Source of the DNA: Sipunculus nudus
Taxonomy: Eukaryota; Annelida; Sipuncula; Golfingiida; Sipunculidae
Direction: 5' to 3'
Assembly: GCA_026874595.1 (NCBI GenBank)
Contig: CM049317.1
Location: 49,750,401 to 49,814,400 of the forward strand
Length of the DNA stretch: 64,000 nt
This document shows, one piece after another, positions 50,438 to 59,124 of this stretch (position 1 is the first letter of the stretch; every line of letters starts with the position of its first letter). The position numbers and the translations under genes are program-made. A model generated the notes under the pieces. It saw only the letters and a list, made by a program, of their open reading frames with translations. It searched no databases and was not told where the DNA came from.

Positions 50438-50683
50438 CCCATTGTGATCACCGAGATCGGCAACATAGAGAGCACAGGATATATAGAATAGATTTATACA
50501 TGTTTCAAATTATAAAAATTGCTGATCTTTACGACATATGCTTTCAGAATCTGTATCAGCTACATTGGATTTTCATAAAACAAACAGAGAGAGAGAGAGA
50601 GAATCCTAGAGAATCTTACGTGTCCAGGCCAGAGTGCCGACCATAAAGAACCAACCAGCACAGATGAACAGTATGCAACACAT
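37266..50683 (-). CDS. Gene C: two-CTLD receptor with tyrosine-rich tail (9 exons, 473 aa)
   Basis: Exons 50,620-50,683, 49,751-49,951, 49,463-49,528, 42,341-42,466, 41,866-42,045, 41,388-41,528, 40,063-40,161, 37,988-38,120 and 37,266-37,677 total 1,422 nt and join with no stop. Introns are phase 1 except the last (phase 2). Predicted order: signal peptide (1-21), CTLD1 (22-152), CTLD2 (153-259), stalk (260-292), membrane helix (about 295-320) and cytoplasmic tail (to 473). The CTLDs lack the EPN/QPD plus WND calcium-site set, so ligand and calcium dependence are unknown. The tail has two YxxQ motifs (YLKQ, YIKQ), a YTEV and others, pointing to phosphotyrosine signalling. The 7-kb intron between exons 3 and 4 holds a retrotransposon and a DNA transposon. 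Confidence 0.8.
37988..38120 (-). CDS. Gene C exon 8: transmembrane helix
   Basis: 133 nt from acceptor TTTTGTTTACAG to donor ACAG|GTAAAC, entering in phase 1 and leaving in phase 2. It encodes KLILIFVSSVGGVISVLSLI, then TCLCAIKKSQTCYYRMDER: a single helix followed by basic residues and two membrane-proximal tyrosines. Confidence 0.85.
38568..38582. promoter_or_regulatory. Perfect IR3 AGGTCA palindrome (ERE-type) 1
   Basis: AGGTCA-TGT-TGACCT exactly: the consensus estrogen-response-element arrangement of two inverted half-sites with a 3-bp spacer. Function in this genome is inference. Confidence 0.35.
38882..38896. promoter_or_regulatory. Perfect IR3 AGGTCA palindrome (ERE-type) 2
   Basis: AGGTCA-TGG-TGACCT exactly, one or two repeat units from the previous site. 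Confidence 0.35.
39032..39046. promoter_or_regulatory. Perfect IR3 AGGTCA palindrome (ERE-type) 3
   Basis: AGGTCA-TGG-TGACCT exactly, followed by a further TGACCT half-site at 39,055-39,060. Neighbouring units at 38,726, 39,189 and 39,348 have one intact half-site and one degenerate half-site. Confidence 0.35.
40063..40161 (-). CDS. Gene C exon 7: extracellular stalk
   Basis: 99 nt from acceptor AATCTAAAG to donor CAAG|GTAGGC. It encodes a polar, Thr/Glu-rich stretch (KEDSLDNTFKTTIEAEPTTR) ending in ACKSNSYQ. One unpaired cysteine could form an inter-chain disulphide. Phase 1 at both ends links CTLD2 to the membrane helix. Confidence 0.7.
40162..41387. other. Intron of gene C; no further exon supported
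   Basis: A minus-strand frame at 41,331-40,984 is open for 115 codons with no family motif or matching splice phase. A plus-strand frame overlaps it. I treat both as chance or decayed repeat sequence. Confidence 0.4.
41388..41528 (-). CDS. Gene C exon 6: CTLD2 C-terminal half
   Basis: 141 nt from acceptor ATCTCAG to donor AGCAG|GTTCGT. It encodes FKPNDRLPRNCSVVVRD, then EWRNVDCSVRSTAICG: C..W..C..C as in CTLD C-halves. KPND stands roughly where calcium-binding lectins carry EPN, but the downstream WND is replaced by WRNVD. Confidence 0.9.
41866..42045 (-). CDS. Gene C exon 5: CTLD2 N-terminal half
   Basis: 180 nt from acceptor TTTTTTTATCAG to donor TTAG|GTAAGA. It encodes GCVRIIKGTLTWYNARAEC, then DILDGNLL and EEFWVGWSSAEW: the first strand, helix 1 with core cysteine, and the WIGL-type strand. 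Confidence 0.9.
42046..42340. other. Intron between CTLD1 and CTLD2 of gene C
   Basis: AT-rich sequence with stop codons in all minus-strand frames between the exon ends. Confidence 0.6.
42341..42466 (-). CDS. Gene C exon 4: CTLD1 C-terminal half
   Basis: 126 nt from an acceptor formed directly at the end of a TA tract (ATATATTCAG) to donor GTCAG|GTGAAC. It encodes GDWSGPTCCLYVRRGGDVK, then VVNCNTEKTGAFCKMS, a complete CTLD C-half. Two dead copies of this exon occur at 53,470 and 57,202. Confidence 0.9.
42470..42507 (+). repeat. (TA)n tract forming the acceptor region of gene C exon 4
   Basis: About 18 TA units end 3 bases from the splice acceptor of exon 4, in the place of the usual pyrimidine tract. 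Confidence 0.9.
42508..43415. other. Intron of gene C; no exon seen
   Basis: Sequence between the (TA)n tract and the retrotransposon Gag. The left LTR of that element would be expected here, but I found no repeated partner to the right of 46,935. Confidence 0.35.
43416..44230 (+). pseudogene. Gmr1-like Gag: coiled coil and SCAN-like domain
   Basis: 43,416-43,721 encodes an N-terminal stretch dense in Glu, Arg and Lys (REREERMAEHDRREEEAQ), a probable coiled coil. After a frame change, 43,740-43,920 shows DAYTERFERFV and KAISLSALLNGRALEVYSRM. After another lesion, 43,972-44,180 has TPSQFVSRLSGYFYRWVDLS and REQFFQTC, the pattern shared by vertebrate SCAN domains and their Gag ancestors. At least two frameshifts or stops separate these pieces. 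Confidence 0.7.
44314..44774 (+). pseudogene. Gmr1-like zinc knuckle and protease
   Basis: GRCFICNDPTDLAKDC (about 44,362-44,410) keeps the three cysteines of a CX2CX4HX4C knuckle but has Asp in place of His. After a frame change, VTVLRDSGCSSVC (about 44,733-44,771) carries the D-S-G active-site triad of retroviral-type aspartic proteases and then hits a stop. Confidence 0.65.
45141..45995 (+). pseudogene. Gmr1-like integrase
   Basis: The N-terminal HHCC zinc-binding motif is visible as HESLMAGHQG then CRSCDICQ. The catalytic core shows ALDLVGPI (Asp), LTDQGTQF (Asp) and CNGFIEQFN (Glu), a complete D,D,E set. A stop interrupts the HHCC region near 45,350 and a frameshift near 45,600-45,640 splits the core. 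It lies upstream of the RT region, which is the diagnostic point. Confidence 0.85.
46255..46900 (+). pseudogene. Ty3/gypsy reverse transcriptase fragment
   Basis: Three frames together show SRPYKVPHSVRE, MGIIKRSNSKYSSPVVLVSK, FCIDYRKLD, FFSKIDMTKGYWHIPL (first catalytic Asp) and VMPFGLVNSGQTF. A damaged counterpart of the YVDD box follows near 46,755-46,775. This block order is typical of gypsy RT. The sequence fades into unrelated AT-rich DNA at about 46,900, before RNase H. Confidence 0.85.
46936..48072. other. Intron of gene C; nothing recognised
   Basis: AT-rich sequence. The open frame at 47,551-47,835 is hydrophobic by composition only and has no supporting features. Confidence 0.35.
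48073..49449. mobile_element. ~1.4-kb TIR DNA transposon (non-autonomous)
   Basis: The left end reads CCGTATTTTGTTTATCCGACG. The reverse complement of the right end reads CCGTATTTCTTTGATCAGATG. Both are flanked by TA (48,071-48,072; 49,450-49,451), so the TA target is duplicated. Subterminal 'ggccggcgtctaa' phrases occur inverted near both ends (48,125-48,165; 49,340-49,400). No transposase is encoded. The right end is about 10 bp from the splice donor of gene C exon 3. Confidence 0.7.
49463..49528 (-). CDS. Gene C exon 3: CTLD1 middle exon
   Basis: 66 nt from acceptor TTTCTTCAG to donor ACAG|GTACGT. It encodes NQEKRKHSVNTTFSYKCQSIT, linking the N-half and C-half of CTLD1 as an insertion in the loop region, with one cysteine. 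A dead copy at 59,125-59,188 confirms it is a real, inherited exon of this gene family. Confidence 0.75.
49751..49951 (-). CDS. Gene C exon 2: CTLD1 N-terminal half
   Basis: 201 nt from acceptor GGTATTTTCAG to donor GGAG|GTAAGT. It encodes AIHKNVTFDKAKSLCKESS, then an EASLLNKYMRAH helix and AWLGIQRKLYSH (WIGL-type strand). The frame is also open upstream of the acceptor to an ATG at 49,991, which would give MKVLYLISIVVFSASA, a second plausible signal peptide. The conserved exon 1 favours the spliced form. Confidence 0.85.
50159..50222 (+). repeat. (TA)n microsatellite in gene C intron 1
   Basis: About 32 TA units. Confidence 0.95.
50262..50335 (+). repeat. tRNA-derived SINE head in gene C intron 1
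   Basis: A good A box, TGGCTTAGTGG (50,265-50,275), and a perfect B-box core, GGTTCGAATC (50,307-50,316), are spaced like a tRNA gene. The 3' arm does not pair with the 5' arm, and a (CTAT)n(TA)n tract follows (50,373-50,434). I read it as a SINE or tRNA pseudogene. Confidence 0.55.
50373..50434 (+). repeat. (CTAT)n(TA)n microsatellite
   Basis: CTAT units followed by TA units, in gene C intron 1. Confidence 0.95.
50620..50683 (-). CDS. Gene C exon 1: signal peptide
   Basis: ATG at 50,683, with an in-frame TGA just upstream, opens MCCILFICAGWFFMVGTLAWT, strongly hydrophobic. It ends at donor ACAC|GTAAGA in phase 1, and C|CA gives Pro with exon 2. A homologous segment with the same donor and the same adjacent (GA)n tract occurs in pseudogene D at about 59,907-59,955. 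That conservation supports this as the true first coding exon. Confidence 0.75.
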
Positions 50684-51390
50684 CACGCCAACTCACTGAA
50701 TTACCGGAGACAGGGCAGGCGATTATAACAAGGATACGTTTGTATATACGGGATACACATATAACCATCTGAGTGTCAATCCAGGAACAACATTTAATAT
50801 CACAAATCTAGTAAAACCGCGGGCTGTAATAAATAATAACAAATAAGCCAACAGCGGAGAATGGGTTATCTTCAATACGGGTATTTTGAGAAATATTTTT
50901 TTTTCAGTGGAAATATTTGATAGAGATATAGCAGAAGGTGTGATAAATACATTCTTAATTTAATAAGGTTCACCAGGGAGATGTAAGCATTGGTCTAGGA
51001 TGAATAAGGGCAGCTTTTATGTTCCCCAAAAAGAATATATATGAACGGCAAAGGCAGGAAAGTTTAAGTTGGGTAATCCATGGATCTGTCCCGGCAACGT
51101 GTGATAGATAAGTTCTGTTGCAAATCCAATATATCCCTTCAAATAAATTTTTGATTTCTCTGATTAAGTATAATTATTGCTGTTTCTTTGAAAAAAAGTA
51201 AATTTTTATATTTCGCTGGAATCCTTTCTATGATATTGTGGAATTTTGTTTCCGTTTGTAACAGTATCCAATTCGCTAACCTGTGATAGTAAGGGGCACG
51301 GGGTGACAGGTGCACGGAGTGATAGGGTGATCGCATTGAGTGTTTGAATACAAGTGATAAATTCACGCAACTTTCTCTTGGCAGTTACTC
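50684..51390. other. Upstream flank of gene C; promoter not identified
   Basis: No unambiguous TATA box or other core promoter element. Short AT-rich phrases only. Confidence 0.3.
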
Positions 51391-53469
51391 ATTCATCTGA
51401 TAAAAATAATAAATTACTATCAGAAGATTCGATGATTTTTGCATGAAACTGTAAAATTTTGCATTAGACGCGATCCGGTTACTGTAACTGGTGTTATTAA
51501 AGAAACTGGCCTCATACCTTGCACTTATTTCAGCACGTACAATGGTCTGCGTGCCAAATGTCAGATGCTGTGGAGTGAGAGTAACCGTAAATATTAGAGA
51601 AAAAACTTCTAATCTCGCAATTATGCAGGATCCCGTATAAATCACAGTTTACACGTGTCACATGTTTGAATTGGAATTGTAATCATATTTACGGGCAAAT
51701 AAAAAGGTTTCCGTGATTTGCTTAGAGGTTGTGATTGAATGTCACTATTTATAAAACAGCCTAGTCGCTGAATCTACAGTTTTATCAAGCATTCACATTT
51801 GGCTGGTTTTATAACTCCAGGTCATTAGTAAGACTTTCAGTCGTGTTCAAAGGCTAGCCAAGGTAGCGGTGGAGCTCAGTGAAGGTAGGTCGCCTGTTAG
51901 CTATATCAGTTCATTTAATCATCTTAATGTAAAAAGACAGATGCTTTCAAGAGGCCGTGAAATATTAAAACAGCTCTCCCTACTGAGACCCATATTGGTA
52001 TTTTGTCCGCTATGGGGGCATATGTGCAGGTCCAACGTAGGCACAATGTACAATCTGAAGTTAAGATAAAATGTTTGTATAACATACTAGCTGATAGACC
52101 CGGTATACCGGGCTTATTGCCGGGGTTGGGGACATTTATTAACTGAGATGTGAAATGTTGGCACATTCTTTTAATCCAAAAGTTAACAGAAAATATAGGT
52201 TTTCAGTGGGAAACTGTCTCCATAAGATATGTAAAAACAATAAGGCACGACTGCAGAATAACTCATGCACCTCTCTGAGGCACAACACTTCTGTGAACAG
52301 AAAACGTTTCTATGTACAGCTGCTTGTATCTTAATTTTGCCACTTACTTTTAAATTACATGAATCCTTAACATCATACCGTCCGTCCGTATAAACTCATT
52401 ATCTGGTGGAGACAGTGCGTGAGTGATCCTGCAGTCGCTCCAATATTTTTAACATTCATTCTGTGGTTCTGTCCTCGTGGCAAGAAATTTATACCCCGGT
52501 TTGTTTACCTTGATGACCTAGCCAGTGCTGGTGTTGACATTGCGAACCGGAATGAGACGCGGGGGTATCAAGTTTTCGATGATATTTGACTGGATTCTAT
52601 CGGTGGACGAATAAAGATTAGGTTGATGTGAGGAACACATGAAAGATTTATTAAATGTGCGTTGCAAGGAAACTGTTCCTGAAGAAAGAAACAGAAATAT
52701 GCATACCTCGTAAGTAGCAGAAGCGGACCCAACTGAATTCCATGCAGAGGGTCCGTATTCATTTTCAACCGCCACAATGTTCTTTTTTTCATCGTATCAA
52801 GCAACTTTTGAGGCCTTAAACCCCAGACACCACTCAACCCCGACCAACGCATGTTCCTGAAATTGGGACCTTGAATTAGGTTTTGTCATTAATCCTCCTG
52901 CGTTAAACTCTCCATTTCATAAAGCGTGAAACATGTGTTTTTCTCTTTTACTGATCACGCACGTGGGTCAAATCCCTCATTGAAAGCAAGCGCTATTCAT
53001 ATGAACAATAGTCCTTAGTATTAGGGGTTAAGTGACCACGATGCACGCATTCCGGTAATTGCCGAAGACAGTTCGGCTGTGCTCGGTAAAAAAATGGAAA
53101 AATCATTCAAAATTATATGTATATTAAAAATTATTTATTTTCATATCGCCTATGTCACTGCGGGGATAATAACCTTTAAAATGATGTATGGCACAATATT
53201 GTACACAGCGCAGTTTTAGAGAACATTGCGCACAAACGTGAACTGAATTCCTTTTTTTACAAGTATTAGATAGCGTGTGTGAGAGTAGAACAGTTAATAT
53301 AAAATAACATTTCAAATTGTGGTGGAAAAAAATTAAATTATGATTTCAAGGTGTATTTTATTCGTGACAGCATAGTTTTTCAAAAGGATGCGACATATTC
53401 ACAGTGTGGCCTTATATTTGCTTATTAATACCTACAATAATTTCAAATGTTTATTTCTAAATTACCCAT

Positions 53470-53556
53470 AATTAAACATAGTATATTTACGATGACACCA
53501 ACTGCTTTTACATGAAGACAGCATGCCTGCCCTGACCAGTATCCAACAGGTATATA
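53470..53556 (-). pseudogene. Gene D: decayed copy of CTLD1 C-half exon (unit 1)
   Basis: The minus-strand reading GYWSGQACCLHVKAVG aligns with GDWSGPTCCLYVRRGG of gene C exon 4. Even the (TA)n tract just upstream is shared. Downstream, the NCNT..FCK part is lost (NILCLIMGN, then stop), so the domain cannot close. Confidence 0.75.
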
Positions 53557-53692
53557 TATATATATGATATCTTTCTAAAAAATAAACTTGAAAACTCAAT
53601 TGTTCTTTTGTAAATATAAAGAAATTACATAATGTTTGATGTATTTCATAAAGAAACTCCACCTAATATTCAAGAAGGAGAAAAGGAGAAAG

Positions 53693-53723
<31 letters not shown>

Positions 53724-54240
53724 ATAAATTGTTTATACAGAGGGGGCGCCTTCGTCGCTGCCCCCGTTGGGCTGCAATATCATTCATTTATCTAGTTTCC
53801 CAATTTTCGTGATTATTCTTCATTTTTCTCATATTTATTTTTATTAAAAAGCAATTAGTTTTTTTATTTAATTTATCCTCAGTTTATTCATTTCAAATTC
53901 GAAAGTTGATGATAAGGATATTTATGAACAATGGCAGAAGGACTGCAGAGTACCAGAACCTGGTTGGGATTGACCGTGAACAATCTTAAAGCTCCTGTGG
54001 TGATACCGGTATGAACGTGCGATCTGTGCTCTTAGGGGTCATGTGTGCTGTCGAGACCTTTTCAGTTATTTTACTCCGAGCAGTACATTTAAAAGATAAT
54101 AGGTTGCCAGTCATAAACGTAAATGCGCCTTTGCGCCATTGTCTTCAATATGTTGAAAACGATCGAAATTTTATATCCAAATTATGAAGGAAAATCGTGA
54201 TAAGCACAAATGTGGTTGCGGAGATGAAAAAGTCAGATTC

Positions 54241-54840
54241 TGTAACACCAGGCAGCGTGTAATGTCTAGGGGGAATGAATTAAGATGTCAGTGTTTTTTT
54301 TAACAAATAATTATTATTTACTCTTAGAACAATCCTAACAATACAGTACACCTAATCAATACAACTACCCAGTATAACAATAAAATGTACAGTACCAGAG
54401 TGTCCGGATCCTAGGCTTTTCTGAATACCTTTACTGTCACAGCTAAACAAGAGTCCTTTAACAAAAGAAAATGTAATAATCCAAAGGCAAACTGGAGACA
54501 GTCCGTATTAAATCTGTATTTAGCCCGTTAAATATCTGACAACACTGCAAGTAACTATCAGTGCTCGCTGGTATTTTCCTTTCTACCGCCTCTAAGCACA
54601 GCCCTTAATTTATAGCTTCTCATCATAAAATTCTAGAAATGGAAAATTCCCAAAGAACAATACACACGCACATGAACCGACCTGGAACATCTAGAACAAA
54701 GCACACTGTGTCCCTATGCTCCAAACCCAACCACGAGCAAGCGCCCAACAAGCGAGGTTTCCATAACAACGAACTATGCCTGCGCTGCACGAATCAGAAT
54801 GTCAACAGACATGCGTATAATAAAACTGATACCTGTAACA
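54241..54840 (-). mobile_element. Probable solo LTR, second family member
   Basis: TGTAACA at 54,241 and TGTAACA ending 54,840 bound the block. The minus-strand TATAAA is at 54,614-54,609, and the phrases 'ggcagc..aatgtctagg', 'caatacagtacacctaatcaatacaa' and 'catctagaacaaag' match the block at 15.0 kb in order. It is about 170 bp shorter than that copy. Confidence 0.5.
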
Positions 54841-55143
54841 ATATAAATATTAAAGATTGAACCTCTCTACAGTTTGACTACATAACGGAAAGACATTAGA
54901 GAACAGTTTTTTAGGAACAGAAAATCCTCATATATTTTAAAGAAAATTGTCTCAAAATGTCCTCCTCACATTGCATATTAAAAACATTTTTCCAATATAA
55001 TGTAGGGAGATACCCCTTCCATACCCTCCACATGCCACCTGTAATAAACCTTGATAAAACCATGGTTCGTAAATAAAATTAAAAATAGATCTTTATATTT
55101 TTTTATATTATTAAATACATAACGTATAGAAATAATATAAATA

Positions 55144-55195
<52 letters not shown>

Positions 55196-57201
55196 ATACA
55201 AATACGCTTATATAGATAACACTTAGTTTTCATAATACCCATACATATTTATATATTCATCTGATAAAAATAATAAATTACTATCAGAAGATTCGATGAT
55301 TTTTGCATGAAACTGTAAAATTTTGCATTAGACGCGATCCGGTTACTGTAACTGGTGTTATTAAAGAAACTGGCCTCATACCTTGCACTTATTTCAGCAC
55401 GTACAATGGTACAATCATATTTACGGGCAAATAAAAAGGTTTCCGTGATTTGCTTAGAGGTTGTGATTGAATGTCACTATTTATAAAACAGCCTAGTCGC
55501 TGAATCTACAGTTTTATCAAGCATTCACATTTGGCTGGTTTTATAACACCAGGTCATTAGTAAGACTTTCAGTCGTGTTCAAAGGCTAGCCAAGGTAGCG
55601 GTGGAGCTCAGTGAAGGTAGGTCGCCTGTTAGCTATATCAGTTCATTTAATCATCTAAATGTAAAAAGACAGATGCTTTCAAGAGGCAGTGAAATATTAA
55701 AACAGCTCTCCCTACTGAGACCCATATTGGTATTTTGTCCGCTATGGGGGCATATGTGCAGGTCCAACGTAGGCACAATGTACAATCTGAAGTTAAGATA
55801 AAATGTTTGTATAACATACTAGCTAATAGACCCGGTATACCGGGCTTATTGCCGGGGTTGGGGAAATTTATTAACTGAGATGTGAAATGTTGGCACATTC
55901 TTTTAATCCAAAAGTTAACAGAAAATATAGGTTTTCAGTGGGAAACTGTCTCCATAAGATATGTAAAAACAATAAGGCACGACTGCAGAATAACTCATGC
56001 ACCTCTCTGAGGCACAACACTTCTGTGAACAGAAAACGTTTCTATGTACAGCTGCTTGTATCTTAATTTTGCCACTTACTTTTAAATTACATGAATCCTT
56101 AACATCATACCGTCCGTCCGTATAAACTCATTATCTGGTGGAGACAGTGCGTGAGTGATCCTGCAGTCGCTCCAATATTTTTAACATTCATTCTGTGGTT
56201 CTGTCCTCGTGGCAAGAAATTTATACCCCGGTTTGTTTACCTTGATGACCTAGCCAGTGCTGGTGTTGACATTGCGAACCGGAATGAGACGCGGGGGTAT
56301 CAAGTTTTCGATGATATTTGACTGGATTCTATTGGTGGACGAATAAAGATTAGGTTGATGTGAGGAACACATGAAAGGTTTATTAAATGTGCGTTGCAAG
56401 GAAACTGTTCCTGAAGAAAGAAACAGAAATATGCATACCTCGTAAGTAGCAGAAGCGGACCCAACTGAATTCCATGCAGAGGGTCCGTATTCATTTTCAA
56501 CCGCCACAATGTTCTTTTTTTCATCGTATCAAGCAACTTTTGAGGCCTTAAACCCCAGACACCACTCAACCCCGACCAACGCATGTTCCTGAAATTGGGA
56601 CCTTGAATTAGGTTTTGTCATTAATCCTCCTGCGTTAAACTCTCCATTTCATAAAGCGTGAAACATGTGTTTTTCTCTTTTACTGATCACGCACGTGGGT
56701 CAAATCCCTCATTGAAAGCAAGCGCTATTCATATGAACAATAGTCCTTAGTATTAGGGGTTAAGTGACCACGATGCACGCATTCCGGTAATTGCCGAAGA
56801 CAGTTCGGCTGTGCTCGGTAAAAAAATGGAAAAATCATTCAAAATTATATGTATATTAAAAATTATTTATTTTCATATCGCCTATGTCACTGCGGGGATA
56901 ATAACCTTTAAAATGATGTATGGCACAATATTGTACACAGCGCAGTTTTAGAGAACATTGCGCACAAACGTGAACTGAATTCCTTTTTTTACAAGTATTA
57001 GACAGCGTGTGTGAGAGTAGAACAGTTAATATAAAATAACATTTCAAATTGTGGTGGAAAAAAATTAAATTATGATTTCAAGGTGTATTTTATTCGTGAC
57101 AGCATAGATTTTCAAAAGGATGCGACATATTCACAGTGTGGCCTTATATTTGCTTATTAATACCTACAATAATTTCAAATGTTTATTTCTAAATTACCCA
57201 T

Positions 57202-57288
57202 AATTAAACATAGTATATTTACGATGACACCAACTGCTTTTACATGAAGACAGCATGCCTGCCCTGACCAGTATCCAACAGGTATATA
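57202..57288 (-). pseudogene. Gene D: decayed copy of CTLD1 C-half exon (unit 2)
   Basis: Same sequence as 53,470-53,556 by virtue of the duplication. It is the copy nearest the other gene D exons and therefore probably its original C-half exon. Confidence 0.75.
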
Positions 57289-57962
57289 TATATATATGAT
57301 ATCTTTCTAAAAAATAAACTTGAAAACTCAATTGTTCTTTTGTAAATATAAAGAAATTACATAATGTTTGATGTATTTCATAAAGAAACTCCACCTAATA
57401 TTCAAGAAGGAGAAAAGGAGAAAGATATATATATATATATATGCAATAAATTGTTTATACAGAGGGGGCGCCTTCGTCGCTGCCCCCGTTGGGCTGCAAT
57501 ATCATTCATTTATCTAGTTTCCCAATTTTCGTGATTATTCTTCATTTTTCTCATATTTATTTTTATTAAAAAGCAATTAGTTTTTTTATTTAATTTATCC
57601 TCAGTTTATTCATTTCAAATTCGAAAGTTGATGATAAGGATATTTATGAACAATGGCAGAAGGACTGCAGAGTACCAGAACCTGGTTGGGATTGACCGTG
57701 AACAATCTTAAAGCTCCTGTGGTGATACCGGTATGAACGTGCGATCTGTGCTCTTAGGGGTCATGTGTGCTGTCGAGACCTTTTCAGTTATTTTACTCCG
57801 AGCAGTACATTTAAAAGATAATAGGTTGCCAGTCATAAACGTAAATGCGCCTTTGCGCCATTGTCTTCAATATGTTGAAAACGATCGAAATTTTATATCC
57901 AAATTATGAAGGAAAATCGTGATAAGCACAAATGTGGTTGCGGAGATGAAAAAGTCAGATTC

Positions 57963-58562
57963 TGTAACACCAGGCAGCGTGTAATGTCTAGGGGGAATGA
58001 ATTAAGATGTCAGTGTTTTTTTTAACAAATAATTATTATTTACTCTTAGAACAATCCTAACAATACAGTACACCTAATCAATACAACTACCCAGTATAAC
58101 AATAAAATGTACAGTACCAGAGTGTCCGGATCCTAGGCTTTTCTGAATACCTTTACTGTCACAGCTAAACAAGAGTCCTTTAACAAAAGAAAATGTAATA
58201 ATCCAAAGGCAAACTGGAGACAGTCCGTATTAAATCTGTATTTAGCCCGTTAAATATCTGACAACACTGCAAGTAACTATCAGTGCTCGCTGGTATTTTC
58301 CTTTCTACCGCCTCTAAGCACAGCCCTTAATTTATAGCTTCTCACCATAAAATTCTAGAAATGGAAAATTGCCAAAGAACAATACACACGCACATGAACC
58401 GACCTGGAACATCTAGAACAAAGCACACTGTGTCCCTATGCTCCAAACCCAACCACGAGCAAGCGCCCAACAAGCGAGGTTTCCATAACAACGAACTATG
58501 CCTGCGCTGCACGAATCAGAATGTCAACAGACATGCGTACAATAAAACTGATACCTGTAACA
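57963..58562 (-). mobile_element. Probable solo LTR, duplicated copy
   Basis: Copy of 54,241-54,840 inside duplication unit 2, with a few substitutions. Confidence 0.5.
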
Positions 58563-58867
58563 ATATAAATATTAAAGATTGAACCTCTCTACAGTTTGAC
58601 TACATAACGGAAAGACATTAGAGAACAGTTTTTTAGGAACAGAAAATCCTCATATATTTTAAAGAAAATTGTCTCAAAATGTCCTCCTCACATTGCATAT
58701 TAAAAACATTTTTCCAATATAATGTAGGGAGATACCCCTTCCATACCCTCCACATGCCACCTGTAATAAACCTTGATAAAACCATGGTTCGTAAATAAAA
58801 TTAAAAATAGATCTTTATATTTTTTTATATTATTTAATACATAACGTATAGAAATAATATAAATATA

Positions 58868-58907
<40 letters not shown>

Positions 58908-59124
58908 ATACAAATACGCTTATATAGATAACACTTAGTTTTCATAATACCCATACATATTTACCCTCCTCCTCCCCCCCCCCCCCGCTCTCTAATTTCT
59001 GGATCGGTCACCCTCCCCTCTCCCAATCCATGGTACGCCCCTGGAGTGCATATATATTTCAGGAAGATCCGACATTCAAGCTAGGATATCAATTTGCAAA
59101 TGTACATCTTCACATGAAACCTAC

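Larger units (their letters stand above)
51391..55254 (+). repeat. Direct duplication, unit 1
   Basis: Matches 55,255-58,963 with only scattered single-base differences. The offset is 3,864 bp at the left end, 3,732 bp after a 132-bp segment present only here (about 51,549-51,680), and 3,722 bp after a longer TA tract here (about 53,693-53,720). It contains a decayed CTLD exon, a solo-LTR-like block and a terminal (TA)n region. No intact gene is present. Confidence 0.95.
55255..58963 (+). repeat. Direct duplication, unit 2
   Basis: Second copy of 51,391-55,254. Example differences include gggga(c/a)attt near 55,864 and tcta(tc/tt)ggtgg near 56,332. The left boundary falls in the TA/AT-rich tail of unit 1; the right boundary (about 58,963) abuts a poly-C tract. 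Confidence 0.95.

Noticed and set aside
52568-52852. 94-codon minus-strand frame present in both duplicated units
   Set aside because: Its conservation is only that of the recent duplication as a whole; no motif or splice context.
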